Source: Butyrivibrio sp. Su6
Lineage (GTDB): Bacteria; Bacillota; Clostridia; Lachnospirales; Lachnospiraceae
Direction of reading: 5' to 3'
DNA: 64,000 nt
Assembly: GCF_900108105.1 (NCBI RefSeq)
Contig: NZ_FNUR01000007.1
Location: 117,507-181,506, forward strand
Shown here: one piece after another, positions 42,788 through 52,014 of the stretch
How positions within the stretch are numbered: position 1 is the stretch's first letter
Layout: the number at the start of each line of letters is the position of its first letter
The notes under the pieces: model-generated
Database searches by the model: none
The model's input: only the letters and a program-made list of their open reading frames with translations
What the model was told of the DNA's origin: nothing
Translations under genes and position numbers: made by a program

Positions 42788-43852
42788 TCAGTCATTAGAA
42801 GGCCACGCGTCAAGTTCCGCCTTAAGAACAGCAAGCAACTGATCTTCAGGCACTTTTTTGATGATCTCGCCGCGCTTAATAAGAAGGCCTTCTCCATCAC
42901 CGCCTGCAATTCCTATATCAGCCTCTTTTGCTTCTCCAGGGCCGTTTACTGCGCATCCCATAACTGCAACCTTGATGTTAAGAGGATACTTCTGAACCAT
43001 TGTCTCTACCTGATTGGCAAGGCCGATAAGATCAATCCTTGTTCTTCCACAGGTTGGGCAGGATACAACTTCAATTCCGCCCTTTCTGATATCAAGCGTT
43101 CTGAGTATCATTTTGGCTGTTTTTATCTCTTCTACAGGATCGCCTGAAAGAGAAACCCTGATAGTATCTCCAATGCCTTCATTTAAGATAATTCCAAGTC
43201 CTACAGAAGACTTGATATTGCCTCCATAAACAGTTCCAGCCTCTGTGATTCCTACGTGAAGAGGATACTTACACTGTTTTGCTAAAAGTTCATGTGCCTT
43301 AACACAGAGCATAACGTTAGATGACTTGATGCTGACTACCATGTTATCGTACCCAAGGTCTTCAATGATACCAACCTTGTCAATGGCGCTTTCTACAAGT
43401 CCTTCAGCAGTTACACCATGGTACTTCTCAACGAGATTCTTCTCAAGAGATCCGCTGTTAACACCTACACGAATAGGAATATTTCTCTCTTTTGCGCAGG
43501 AGACAACAGCTGCAATCCTGTCCTTTGATCCGATGTTTCCCGGATTAATTCTGATCTTGTCAGCACCATTTTCCATGGCCGCTATAGCCATCTTGTAATC
43601 AAAATGTATATCTGCAACAAGCGGTATGTGTATCTGCTTTTTTATCTCTCCAAGAGCCTTAGCTGCCTCGATATTGGGAACTGTGCATCTGATAATATCA
43701 CAGCCTGCTTCTTCAAGTCTTTTTATCTGAGCAACCGTTCCCTCTACATCTTCAGTCCTTGTATTGGTCATGGACTGAATAAGGATTGGGTTTCCTCCAC
43801 CGATTACCCTGTCTCCTATATGTACAACCTTTGTATTATCTCTATATGCCAT
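42788..43852 (-). CDS. ispG: 4-hydroxy-3-methylbut-2-en-1-yl diphosphate synthase
   Basis: A 354-residue [4Fe-4S] enzyme of the MEP pathway. Start motif VHIGDRVIGGGNPILIQSMT; ligand cysteines in SCPTCGRT near residue 270 and the third in MGCAVNGPGEAKEADIGIAGG near 305. The ATG at 43852 has GAAAGGA upstream. It is part of the pyrH-to-polC run after rseP. Confidence 0.95.
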   Translation of the reverse strand: MAYRDNTKVVHIGDRVIGGGNPILIQSMTNTRTEDVEGTVAQIKRLEEAGCDIIRCTVPNIEAAKALGEIKKQIHIPLVADIHFDYKMAIAAMENGADKIRINPGNIGSKDRIAAVVSCAKERNIPIRVGVNSGSLEKNLVEKYHGVTAEGLVESAIDKVGIIEDLGYDNMVVSIKSSNVMLCVKAHELLAKQCKYPLHVGITEAGTVYGGNIKSSVGLGIILNEGIGDTIRVSLSGDPVEEIKTAKMILRTLDIRKGGIEVVSCPTCGRTRIDLIGLANQVETMVQKYPLNIKVAVMGCAVNGPGEAKEADIGIAGGDGEGLLIKRGEIIKKVPEDQLLAVLKAELDAWPSND

Positions 43853-43930
43853 ACATTTCATCCTTTCTTTATCTTCAAATGTCAGTACGATCTTGCATAT
43901 AAACATGCAAATCGTATGCCGCTTGACGGA

Positions 43931-44983
43931 TTACCTTGTAAACTTTGTAATATCATTAAAGAGCACGAATACCATTAATCCCAAAAGTGCAACCATACCG
44001 ATCATGTGCACAAAACCTTCTTTTTCTGGAGGCACAGGTTTTCCAAAGATAACCTCAATAAACTGGAACACAAGTCTTCCACCATCAAGAGCAGGGAGTG
44101 GCAAAAGGTTCATAACTCCAAGATTGACTGACAAAAGAACTGTCAATGACATCATAGTAAGGATTACCGCTGATATTCCAAAAGGCTTAACCTCCTCATA
44201 GGCATCATCAACAATCTTGACCATTCCAACAGGTCCTGACACATCGTCTGCTGAAAGCCTGCCTTTTATCAAAAGAGCAAGGCTCCTGTATGTGGTCTTG
44301 AAATAATAACGCACCTCATACCAGGCATATTTTAAAGCCGCAGCGCCCTTTATCTCTCCATATTCTCCAAGATAAACACCCATATAGTATCTGCCGGCTT
44401 CTTCACTGTACTTAGGAACAAGAGTAGTCTCATGTCTTTCGCCATCTCTCTCATAGACAATATCCATGGGAGAGCCTTCAGCAAACTGAGAGATAAGCGT
44501 AACTTCTCCTGCCATATATACCTTTTCGCCATCGACACTTATGATCTTATCTCCGGCCTGAAGTCCAGCCTCAGCTGCAGCAGAATCCTCAGTCAACTGA
44601 TTTATAACAGGAAAATTCCAGGCTGAAAAGCTTACAAGAATTACTGCAAGCAAATAAGCTATGATAAAGTTTGCAAAAGGTCCGGCAAAAAGAGTTGCTA
44701 TCCTGCGCCAAACCGGTGCGTTTAAAAAAGAATGCTCATCATAGGTCTCATTTTCTTCTGCAACGGGATCCATCCCATCAAATACACAGGCGCCACCAAT
44801 AGGTAATAGCTTTATGCTGTAAAGAGTCTCACCCTTTTGCTTTTTCCACAGAGTAGGTCCCATTCCAACAAAAAACTCATTAACTCTGATTCCACCTGCC
44901 TTGGCTATTATAAAATGACCAAATTCATGAGATGTAACAAGTATTCCGAAGATTATAAAGAATATAATAATGCTGATTATCAT
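43931..44983 (-). CDS. rseP: Site-2 protease RseP
   Basis: A 350-residue intramembrane zinc metalloprotease. HEFGH near residue 20 in the first helix gives the zinc ligands, a PDZ domain sits around 120-210 (AGLQAGDKIISVDGEKV), and LLPLPALDGGRL near 297 supplies the Asp. It clears signal peptides or anti-sigma factors. Its ATG overlaps the dxr stop as ATGA. Confidence 0.94.
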   Translation of the reverse strand: MIISIIIFFIIFGILVTSHEFGHFIIAKAGGIRVNEFFVGMGPTLWKKQKGETLYSIKLLPIGGACVFDGMDPVAEENETYDEHSFLNAPVWRRIATLFAGPFANFIIAYLLAVILVSFSAWNFPVINQLTEDSAAAEAGLQAGDKIISVDGEKVYMAGEVTLISQFAEGSPMDIVYERDGERHETTLVPKYSEEAGRYYMGVYLGEYGEIKGAAALKYAWYEVRYYFKTTYRSLALLIKGRLSADDVSGPVGMVKIVDDAYEEVKPFGISAVILTMMSLTVLLSVNLGVMNLLPLPALDGGRLVFQFIEVIFGKPVPPEKEGFVHMIGMVALLGLMVFVLFNDITKFTR

Positions 44984-46131
44984 ATGTTATATTTTCCTCC
45001 AAGAAACTCATAGGTCTCTTTTTCTGCCAAAAGAATCGCATCAACATCAGGATTATCAACCCTTTTATGATGCTCCATTGCCTCTTCGATCATGTCATAT
45101 ATCTCAAGGTATCGTATATCACCCTTTAAGAATCTGCGAACCGCCATTTCATTGGCTGCGTTAAATACTGTTGGCATACTTCCACCTTCATACGCAGCAT
45201 CAAAAGCAAGCTTAAGTCCCCTGAATGTTTCTATGTCAGGTTTCTCAAAAGTCAGGCTTCCAAGTTCAAACAGATCAAGTCTCTTTTCAGCCATAGGCCT
45301 TCTGTCCGGGTAAAAAAGAGCATACTGAATAGGAAGTTTCATATCAGGCACACCAAGCTGAGCAATGACAGCTCCATCTACGTACTGAACAGCACTGTGA
45401 ACAATACTCTGTGGATGAACAAGCACCTGTATATTATCAAGGCTCACATCAAAAAGCCATCTGGCCTCCATGACCTCAAGTCCCTTATTAACAAGTGAAG
45501 AAGAATCAATGGTTACCTTTGGCCCCATATCCCAGTTAGGATGCTTTAAAGCATCTGCAGCAGTCATATTCTCAAGTTCAGCCTTTTTCTTTCCTCTAAA
45601 AGGACCGCCACTGGCTGTCAAAAGAATTTTCTCAACTTTATCCTTTGGCTCTCCGTTAAGTGACTGGAAAATAGCGCTATGCTCACTATCTACAGGAAGA
45701 ATCTTTACTCCCATCTTTGCAGCAAGTGGCATTATGATATGTCCTGCGCAAACAAGGGTCTCTTTGTTGGCAAGAGCAATATCTTTTCCGCTCTCTATAG
45801 CTTTTATTGTTGGTCTTATTCCAATCATTCCTACTACGGCAGTAAGAACAGTATCAGCCTCAGGTACGGATACGATTTCAAGTAATCCTTCCATACCGCT
45901 GTATACTTCTATGTCAATGTCAGAAAGTCTCTGTTTCAGATCTTTTGCAGCGTTTTCATCAAACATGCAAACATATTTTGGTTTAAACTCTCTGACCTGT
46001 TTTTCCACCATCTCGACTCTGGTGTTTGCAGCAAGACCGACTACTTCCAGTTCTTTGCTGTTATTTCTTACAACATCCAAAGTCTGTGTTCCAATGGAAC
46101 CTGTACTTCCAAGTAAAACTATCTTTCTCAT
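44980..46131 (-). CDS. dxr: 1-deoxy-D-xylulose 5-phosphate reductoisomerase
   Basis: A 383-residue NADPH enzyme, second step of the MEP pathway and the fosmidomycin target. LLGSTGSIGTQTLDV binds NADPH; LPVDSEHSAIFQSL carries metal-binding residues near 150, and TASGGPFRG near 175. GAGGAG precedes the ATG. Order cdsA-dxr-rseP is conserved. Confidence 0.96.
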   Translation of the reverse strand: MRKIVLLGSTGSIGTQTLDVVRNNSKELEVVGLAANTRVEMVEKQVREFKPKYVCMFDENAAKDLKQRLSDIDIEVYSGMEGLLEIVSVPEADTVLTAVVGMIGIRPTIKAIESGKDIALANKETLVCAGHIIMPLAAKMGVKILPVDSEHSAIFQSLNGEPKDKVEKILLTASGGPFRGKKKAELENMTAADALKHPNWDMGPKVTIDSSSLVNKGLEVMEARWLFDVSLDNIQVLVHPQSIVHSAVQYVDGAVIAQLGVPDMKLPIQYALFYPDRRPMAEKRLDLFELGSLTFEKPDIETFRGLKLAFDAAYEGGSMPTVFNAANEMAVRRFLKGDIRYLEIYDMIEEAMEHHKRVDNPDVDAILLAEKETYEFLGGKYNI

Positions 46132-46177
46132 TTTTTCTCCTCAAATAACGAAGCAATTTACATTTATAAAAATATAT

Positions 46178-46211
46178 ACGCCGTATTAGAATATTTCACT
46201 AATACAGCGCT
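46178..46211 (-). terminator. Hairpin between cdsA and dxr
   Basis: GCGCTGTATTAG pairs with CTAATACGGCGT, followed by ATATATTTTTAT on the minus strand. It is the only sizeable gap in the pyrH-polC run and may attenuate or process the transcript. Confidence 0.55.
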
Positions 46212-46228
46212 TATTATACGAATATTGA

Positions 46229-47050
46229 TTAAAAATGTGAAATCATAACTACTGCCAAAAAATAAATACATGGTATCACAAAGATTACGCTGTCAAAGCG
46301 GTCCATTATTCCGCCGTGTCCAGGGATCAGATTGCCATAATCTTTAATATCATGATCTCTTTTTATTCCGGAAGCAAGCAAATCGCCAAGCTGAGCAATT
46401 ATGCTTCCAATAAATGTGATCAGCATAAGCATATAGATCACATTCACATTGTGGACTTCATTTCTGTATAAAAGGTATCCGAAAACAGCTCCTACCGCAA
46501 CTGATCCCAGTATCCCTCCTATAGCTCCCTCAATGGTCTTCTTGGGAGAAAGAATCGGTGCCATCTTATGTTTGCCAAATGCTCTTCCTGCAAAGTATGC
46601 ACAGGTGTCGCACACCCAGGCGATAAAAGGAATCCACGCCAGATACTTTCCATATGGGCGAAGTCTAAGCAAATATACAAAAGACATGTTCACCGGAGCA
46701 TACACAAAGCAAAAGAAAGCCGCCATAGCCTGCATGGACTTGAACTTTGGAAAGTTCACAACATAGCAGACCATTAGTAAAAAGAAGGCAAACATGATTG
46801 AAAAAATGTAGTATTTATGAGTTCCTATCAAAAGCATCTGGATATAATGAACTACTATCGCAATATATCCACAGATCTCCAAAATACTGAATTTGCCATC
46901 TTCCTGATGCACTCCGGTTGCCCTTGTAAGCTCAAAATAGCTGATAAGAGAAACCGCAAACAGTACCGCTGCCAAAATGATTCCACCGGGAATAAGCACT
47001 CCGGCAAGTACTAATCCAATAACAACACCACTTAAAACCCTTGTTTTCAA
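46229..47050 (-). CDS. cdsA: Phosphatidate cytidylyltransferase
   Basis: A 273-residue integral membrane enzyme that makes CDP-diacylglycerol. About seven membrane helices and the family signature SPKKTIEGAIGG ... GHGGIMDRFDSVIF at the end. It starts with TTG at 47050 after GGTG. It follows uppS by 22 bp. Confidence 0.93.
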   Translation of the reverse strand: MKTRVLSGVVIGLVLAGVLIPGGIILAAVLFAVSLISYFELTRATGVHQEDGKFSILEICGYIAIVVHYIQMLLIGTHKYYIFSIMFAFFLLMVCYVVNFPKFKSMQAMAAFFCFVYAPVNMSFVYLLRLRPYGKYLAWIPFIAWVCDTCAYFAGRAFGKHKMAPILSPKKTIEGAIGGILGSVAVGAVFGYLLYRNEVHNVNVIYMLMLITFIGSIIAQLGDLLASGIKRDHDIKDYGNLIPGHGGIMDRFDSVIFVIPCIYFLAVVMISHF

Positions 47051-47072
47051 TTTTTACACCAGCCTATATTGA

Positions 47073-47789
47073 TCAGTTTTTGAGTCCGCCAAACTTACGA
47101 TTGCGCATGCCATATGATTCAACAGCAAGTTCAAGCTGTGTCTTATCAAAATCAGGCCAAGCCACAGGAGTATAATAAAACTCTGTGTAAGCACACTGCC
47201 AAAGCAGGAAATTGGATATCCTCTGTTCGTTGCAGGTTCTTATCATAAGATCAGGATCTGGGAGGAAATTGGTATCAAGGTTTGCTCCTATCATATCCTC
47301 TGTAATTTCCTCAGGATTTACTTCGCCATCCTTAACTTTCTGAGCTATCTTCTTAACAGCTCGTCTTATCTCATCCCTGCTGCCATAGTTGATGGCAATA
47401 GTAAATGTAAGACCTGTATTTTCTGCTGTTGCCTCTTCAAGCTCCTGAATGGCTTTCTGTATATCCTCAGAAAGAGCCTGTCGCTCACCGATTACACGAC
47501 AGCGAACATTATTCTTCATTGATTTTTTAATACTTGTCTTCAGGTAATTGCGCAGGATCGTCATGAGGGCAGAAACCTCCGCCTCAGGGCGACTCCAGTT
47601 CTCTGTTGAAAACGCGTATACAGTCAGGTATTTTATGCCCATATCTCTGGCAACAACCAGAATATCTTCAACAGCTTTTGCACCCTGCATATGCCCATAA
47701 TTTCTGGGCATACCCTTTGCCTTGGCCCATCTTCCGTTTCCATCGAGGATTATAGCCACATGGGCGGGAATCTTCTTTTCTTCTTCCAT
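47073..47789 (-). CDS. uppS: Undecaprenyl diphosphate synthase
   Basis: A 238-residue cis-prenyltransferase making the C55 lipid carrier for peptidoglycan. IILDGNGRWAKAKGMPR with the catalytic Asp near residue 14, YLTVYAFSTENWSRP near 58 and RTCNEQRISNFLLWQ near 195. AAGG precedes the ATG, 4 bp after frr. Confidence 0.95.
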   Translation of the reverse strand: MEEEKKIPAHVAIILDGNGRWAKAKGMPRNYGHMQGAKAVEDILVVARDMGIKYLTVYAFSTENWSRPEAEVSALMTILRNYLKTSIKKSMKNNVRCRVIGERQALSEDIQKAIQELEEATAENTGLTFTIAINYGSRDEIRRAVKKIAQKVKDGEVNPEEITEDMIGANLDTNFLPDPDLMIRTCNEQRISNFLLWQCAYTEFYYTPVAWPDFDKTQLELAVESYGMRNRKFGGLKN

Positions 47790-47793
47790 AACC

Positions 47794-48345
47794 TTATACC
47801 GTCATGATCTCTTTATTCTTTTCTTCAACTGCTCCATCGATATCCTTGATAAATTTATCAGTGATCTTCTGAAGCTCGTCGTTAAGATCATTGATCTCAT
47901 CTTCTGATACTTCTGAGCCCTTAAGTTTCTTAAGCGCATCATTACCGTCACGTCTTACATTACGAACAGCAACCTTGGCATCTTCACCTTTTTTCTTGAT
48001 ATCCTTTGCAAGCTGTTTTCTTCTCTCTTCAGTAAGCTCAGGAAATACAAGACGGATAATAGCACCATCGTTACTTGGAGTAATTCCAAGATCTGATGTC
48101 ATAAGTGCCTTCTCGATATCCTTGATAAGAGCCTTGTCCCAAGGTGCAATCTGGATAATTCTTGCCTCAGGAACTGAGATGTTACCTACCTGGTTAATAG
48201 GTGTAGGTGTTCCGTAGTAATCAACCTTGATCTTATCAAGAACATGTGGATTAGCTCTTCCTGCACGGATAGATGCAAGATCCTCTTTCAAAAAGTCAAA
48301 TGACTTCTGCATTTTGTCATTATACTCTTTTAACTTTTCATTCAT
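47794..48345 (-). CDS. frr: Ribosome recycling factor
   Basis: A 183-residue RRF: a long three-helix bundle with SIRAGRANPHVLDKIKVDYYGT and VRNVRRDGNDALKKL. With EF-G it splits post-termination ribosomes. GGAGAT precedes the ATG. It follows pyrH by 25 bp as in most bacteria. Confidence 0.96.
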   Translation of the reverse strand: MNEKLKEYNDKMQKSFDFLKEDLASIRAGRANPHVLDKIKVDYYGTPTPINQVGNISVPEARIIQIAPWDKALIKDIEKALMTSDLGITPSNDGAIIRLVFPELTEERRKQLAKDIKKKGEDAKVAVRNVRRDGNDALKKLKGSEVSEDEINDLNDELQKITDKFIKDIDGAVEEKNKEIMTV

Positions 48346-48370
48346 ACCTTAATCTCCTTAAAATGTGATA

Positions 48371-49066
48371 TCAGTCAACAGTAACTGTTGTTCCATTGAA
48401 ATTGCCATCAGCAGCCTTAACAATGCTGTTTTCTTCCTGAAGAGCAAACACTCTCATAGCAACCTTGTTGTCTCTTGCAAGAATTGAAGCAGTCATATCG
48501 ACAACCTGAAGGTTCTTGGCAATAACCTCATCGATAGTAACTGTATCATATCTCTTTGCATCAGGGTTCTTGGCCGGATCGCTGTCATAAACACCGTCAA
48601 TTGCCTTGGCAAGAAGGATATAATCCGCTTCAACTTCGATAGCACGCAGTACCACGCCTGTATCAGTTGAGAAATATGGATGTCCGGTTCCTCCTGCAAA
48701 AAATACAACCATACCTTTTGCGAAGTACTTGTTTGCTCTGTCTTTTGAGAAGAGCTTTGTAAATGAACCACACTCAAAAGGTGTAAGAATATTTGTCATC
48801 ATTCCTTCGCTTCTGAATATCTCAGAAACATAGATGCAGTTCATTATTGTGGCAAGCATTCCAATCTGGTCAGCCTTGACTCTGTCAATGCTTTCACTGC
48901 TTCTGCCTCTCCAGAAATTGCCACCACCAATAACGATACCAACTTCTACGCCTTTATCAGCAAGTTCCTTAACCTGAAGTGCCACCTTTCTTACTGTAGC
49001 TTCATCAAAACCGGTCTTTTTGTCCCCAGCAAGTGCTTCACCGCTGAGCTTTAATAGTATTCTCAT
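48371..49066 (-). CDS. pyrH: UMP kinase
   Basis: A 231-residue amino-acid-kinase-family UMP kinase. LLKLSGEALAGD at the start, GGGNFWRGRS near 47, and a nucleotide-binding C-terminal half with TDTGVVLRAIEVEADYILLAKAIDGVYDSDP. GGAGAAA precedes the ATG. Confidence 0.95.
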   Translation of the reverse strand: MRILLKLSGEALAGDKKTGFDEATVRKVALQVKELADKGVEVGIVIGGGNFWRGRSSESIDRVKADQIGMLATIMNCIYVSEIFRSEGMMTNILTPFECGSFTKLFSKDRANKYFAKGMVVFFAGGTGHPYFSTDTGVVLRAIEVEADYILLAKAIDGVYDSDPAKNPDAKRYDTVTIDEVIAKNLQVVDMTASILARDNKVAMRVFALQEENSIVKAADGNFNGTTVTVD

Positions 49067-49089
49067 AATTTCTCCATTTTAATATTTGA

Positions 49090-50043
49090 TTATCTGTTTT
49101 TAAGTCCCTCAAAGAACTCTGAAGGATTAACATCTGCATAAGCCTGTGAGCACATACCTTCGATAACTGCACCGTTGTTGATCTGTACTGACTGAGACTT
49201 GATGTTACCCATAACAATTGCTGTTGTATCTAAAACTACAGGACCATGTACATCGATATCGCCCTTTACAGCACCTGCGATAACAGCGCTTGATCCGAAG
49301 ATGTTTCCAACGATAACTGTGCTCTGGCCAACCTTTACACTGCCCTTACTCTTAACTTCACCTGTAATTCTTGCTGACTCAGCATAAATCTCTGCTGCGT
49401 CTGAATCACCTACGATCTCACCTGTAACATTAAGTTTGCCAAGGCACTTGATATTACCTGTAACCTTACCGATAAGATCAAGAGATCCTGTTGTCTGCAA
49501 GTCACCTGTTATGACCATACCCTCAGTAATGCTTGCTGTTTCATCTGTTGGTGTCTGCTGTTCAAAGTCCATCATTTCATTCCCCCCATTGTTTGTATTA
49601 TTTTCAGAAACTGTTGTCTCTGCAATATACTCATTTGCATTTGCTGCCGCTACCATTTCAATAGCACTTACAGGAGCTTCTTCTTTTACTTCAGCTGCTG
49701 TCTGCTCCTCGATCTTTTCTTCGAGAGCTTCCACTTCCTCGCTTACAGAAAGCTCTTCTGTAGTTTCTTCCTGAACAGGTTCTATTACAGCCTCTTCTTC
49801 AAGAACAGGCTCTGAGATTTCCTCTTTAACCTCTTCCTTTTCAGGTGCCTCATCAAGTTTGATATCATCGATACGGTCGAGCATACTTCCGATATCTACC
49901 TTCTCGCGGTCAGCCCCCTTCTTGGCTGATTCCTCTGCCCCATTTTCATTATCAAGACCCGCTGTCTCATCAAGCTTATCTTCCGGCATCAGTGTGTTCA
50001 CTGCCTGAGAAAGATCGCTCTTAAGCTCAGAAAAAAATCCCAT
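49090..50043 (-). CDS. Bactofilin-family polymer-forming protein with acidic N-terminal arm
   Basis: A 317-residue protein. Residues 1-165 are disordered and very Glu/Ala/Val-rich. From about 175 a right-handed beta-helix bactofilin domain follows (ITEGMVITGDLQTTGSLDLIGKVTGN, repeated G-V/I steps to DIDHG-like DIDVHGPV). Bactofilins polymerise into scaffolds that place envelope enzymes. Here the N-terminal arm is far longer than the usual short tail. GGAGGA precedes the ATG at 50043. A polysaccharide deacetylase gene lies just upstream. Confidence 0.88.
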   Translation of the reverse strand: MGFFSELKSDLSQAVNTLMPEDKLDETAGLDNENGAEESAKKGADREKVDIGSMLDRIDDIKLDEAPEKEEVKEEISEPVLEEEAVIEPVQEETTEELSVSEEVEALEEKIEEQTAAEVKEEAPVSAIEMVAAANANEYIAETTVSENNTNNGGNEMMDFEQQTPTDETASITEGMVITGDLQTTGSLDLIGKVTGNIKCLGKLNVTGEIVGDSDAAEIYAESARITGEVKSKGSVKVGQSTVIVGNIFGSSAVIAGAVKGDIDVHGPVVLDTTAIVMGNIKSQSVQINNGAVIEGMCSQAYADVNPSEFFEGLKNR

Positions 50044-50075
50044 CCTGATATCCTCCATTCGCACTTTTTCTATTA

Positions 50076-51041
50076 TTATTTTTTGATATGTTGAACCGGT
50101 AACGTATCCTCTGTTATCGGTACTATCACTGTGTCATCCATTGCCTGTACAGCTTCTATTATCTCAGGCAAAGCTTCAACTGTATGCTTTTTATCGGCTG
50201 CGTCATGCATAAGAACCACGCAGTGCTTAAACTTAGGAATATTGTTCACTATGTTGGCGTAAACAGTATCCTTAGTGGCTCCGGACTTATCATCACCGGC
50301 TGATACATTCCAGTCAAAAAAAGTAACCTTTTGCTCATCAAGGTAAGCTGTCAGTTCACTCATATCAACCTTGCTGACTCCGTTAGAGCTTCCTCCCGGA
50401 AACCTGTAAAACTCAGGCCAGACGCCTGTGGTCTGATACAAAAAGACTCGAAGCTGTTCAAAATCCTCTTTAAAAGAATCCAGAGAAGCATAGATCTGAC
50501 TGTATTTGTGACTATAGGAATGCATTCCCAAAGTATGACCATCTTCAACAATGCGCTTATAAAGCTCTGTGTATCTGGTGTCAGGCTTTCCACAGACAAA
50601 GAATGTAGCCTTGACATTGTACTGATCAAGTATATCAAGTATCTCATCCGTAGAAGAGCTTGGCCCATCATCAAATGTAAGATACACATAGCGCGTTCCC
50701 TCAATATCTTCAGGGTTCTGCGCTCCGCTTATATATATATCCGAATAATCCGTCTCAAATTCTTCTGTCAAAGGCTCGCTGTCACTTACAACTTTATCGG
50801 AGGTATTAACCGTTTCATTCCCCCCTGCCAAAATAGACATTTCATCGCCAAATCTGTCTCTGTACCACTCAAGGTCTACTTTATTCTGATCATATGCAGA
50901 TTTAAGCCTGTCATATCTGATTGCCAGTATCACACAGATACATGTAGGCACAAGACATGCAGCAGCGACAGTGATAAGTATCATTCGCCGTAAATTACGT
51001 ATTCTTTTACTATATACCTTTTTAGGTTTGTCTAAACCCAT
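50076..51041 (-). CDS. Membrane-anchored polysaccharide deacetylase
   Basis: A 321-residue CE4 enzyme (NodB homology). A basic N-terminus and one helix (ILITVAAACLVPTCICVILA) anchor it, followed by a coiled linker, then the catalytic domain: TFDDGPSSS (motif 1, Asp-Asp), HSYSHKY (motif 2, metal His pair) and RFPGGSSN (motif 3). It probably deacetylates peptidoglycan or another GlcNAc polymer. The start at 51041 has a weak ribosome binding site. Confidence 0.88.
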   Translation of the reverse strand: MGLDKPKKVYSKRIRNLRRMILITVAAACLVPTCICVILAIRYDRLKSAYDQNKVDLEWYRDRFGDEMSILAGGNETVNTSDKVVSDSEPLTEEFETDYSDIYISGAQNPEDIEGTRYVYLTFDDGPSSSTDEILDILDQYNVKATFFVCGKPDTRYTELYKRIVEDGHTLGMHSYSHKYSQIYASLDSFKEDFEQLRVFLYQTTGVWPEFYRFPGGSSNGVSKVDMSELTAYLDEQKVTFFDWNVSAGDDKSGATKDTVYANIVNNIPKFKHCVVLMHDAADKKHTVEALPEIIEAVQAMDDTVIVPITEDTLPVQHIKK

Positions 51042-51142
51042 TACAAATAAAAATCTCTTTCTGTAATTATATATAATCAACGTATAGTATAGCATAGAAT
51101 CTGAAAGTCAAAAAGATGTTTTTAGGCATTAAATAGGCATAA

Positions 51143-51171
51143 AAAAAGCCTGATCAAATTGACCAGGCTCT
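51143..51171 (-). terminator. Terminator after the secreted 226-residue protein
   Basis: GCCTGGTCAA pairs with TTGATCAGGC (one G-U/A mismatch) and is followed by TTTTTTTATG on the minus strand. Confidence 0.85.
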
Positions 51172-51182
51172 AAAATCAAAGG

Positions 51183-51863
51183 TTAGAAAGTCTGCTCGGT
51201 GTCAAAACCGGCGGATATATATGTAATTATGTAGTTGTCATAGTCAGAGGCATTTAAACCTATCATCTGTGAATTGGTGCTTCCACCGTGGAAAGTATAT
51301 CCTACATCAGCGATATTTACAGTATCAAAAGCAACTGCTCTGCCGTTTTTTGTGAAAAGAGTTCTGACTCCTACGCCCTGGATGTCTTTTTCCGAATAAT
51401 TGGTTGCACTTACCTCTATGCACTTTTCTTTTGCATTCGTGTCTATATCCACCATGTTATAAGTGCAGTTGTCAGTTTCTGCTACATTAAGGTCATATGA
51501 AAAAGTTGCTCCGCCCTTTATATTCTCGTTTAAAAACTGTCCGTAAAGAATAAACTGCTGCCCGTCTTTTACTGCATCTGCCCTGTCGTGAACAAGCGAA
51601 ACCACACTTTTCTTTGAATCTGTAGCAGAAAAATCTGCATTTATCTCCACATCTCTTCCGGTATTGTTGGTTGCAACCAAAACATAATATGTGCACCAGT
51701 CAAATTTATCCGGAATGATGTATTCATCTTCGATCGTAATGCCATTTTCTAAATTTCCGGCAGCATATACAACATTTGAAGGAAATACGCATTTATTAAC
51801 ACCAAACAGGATAAGTAAAGACATTCCCACAGTAGATAAAATAGAAAAAATCTGCTTTTTCAT
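51183..51863 (-). CDS. Secreted protein of unknown function
   Basis: A 226-residue protein. The signal peptide has MKKQIF, a hydrophobic core and a likely cut after VVYA near residue 35. The mature part is beta-rich, with Asn/Asp-rich strands such as YYVLVATNNTGRDVEINADFSA. It looks like an Ig-like or FxLYD-type extracellular domain. Cysteines after the signal are C57-like and C136-like (WCTYY, NCTYN). The ATG at 51863 has GGAGGAAATG upstream. It sits among envelope genes; function not recognised. Confidence 0.75.
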   Translation of the reverse strand: MKKQIFSILSTVGMSLLILFGVNKCVFPSNVVYAAGNLENGITIEDEYIIPDKFDWCTYYVLVATNNTGRDVEINADFSATDSKKSVVSLVHDRADAVKDGQQFILYGQFLNENIKGGATFSYDLNVAETDNCTYNMVDIDTNAKEKCIEVSATNYSEKDIQGVGVRTLFTKNGRAVAFDTVNIADVGYTFHGGSTNSQMIGLNASDYDNYIITYISAGFDTEQTF

Positions 51864-52014
51864 GACCATTTCCTCCATCAAAATTATTTTTTGATAGTAT
51901 TAATTATCATGTAAAAGCAGATTTTTTTCGAGTACCCAGAGCCATTTTTAATGCTTTTTTAACCTTTATAAATTATCTATAAAGCGCCATTTTATGCGAT
52001 CTAGATGTAGTATG

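Noticed and set aside
51864..52014. Cyclic-di-GMP or other riboswitch before the secreted 226-residue gene
   Set aside because: A-T-rich leader with only short complementary segments; no conserved aptamer core could be found.
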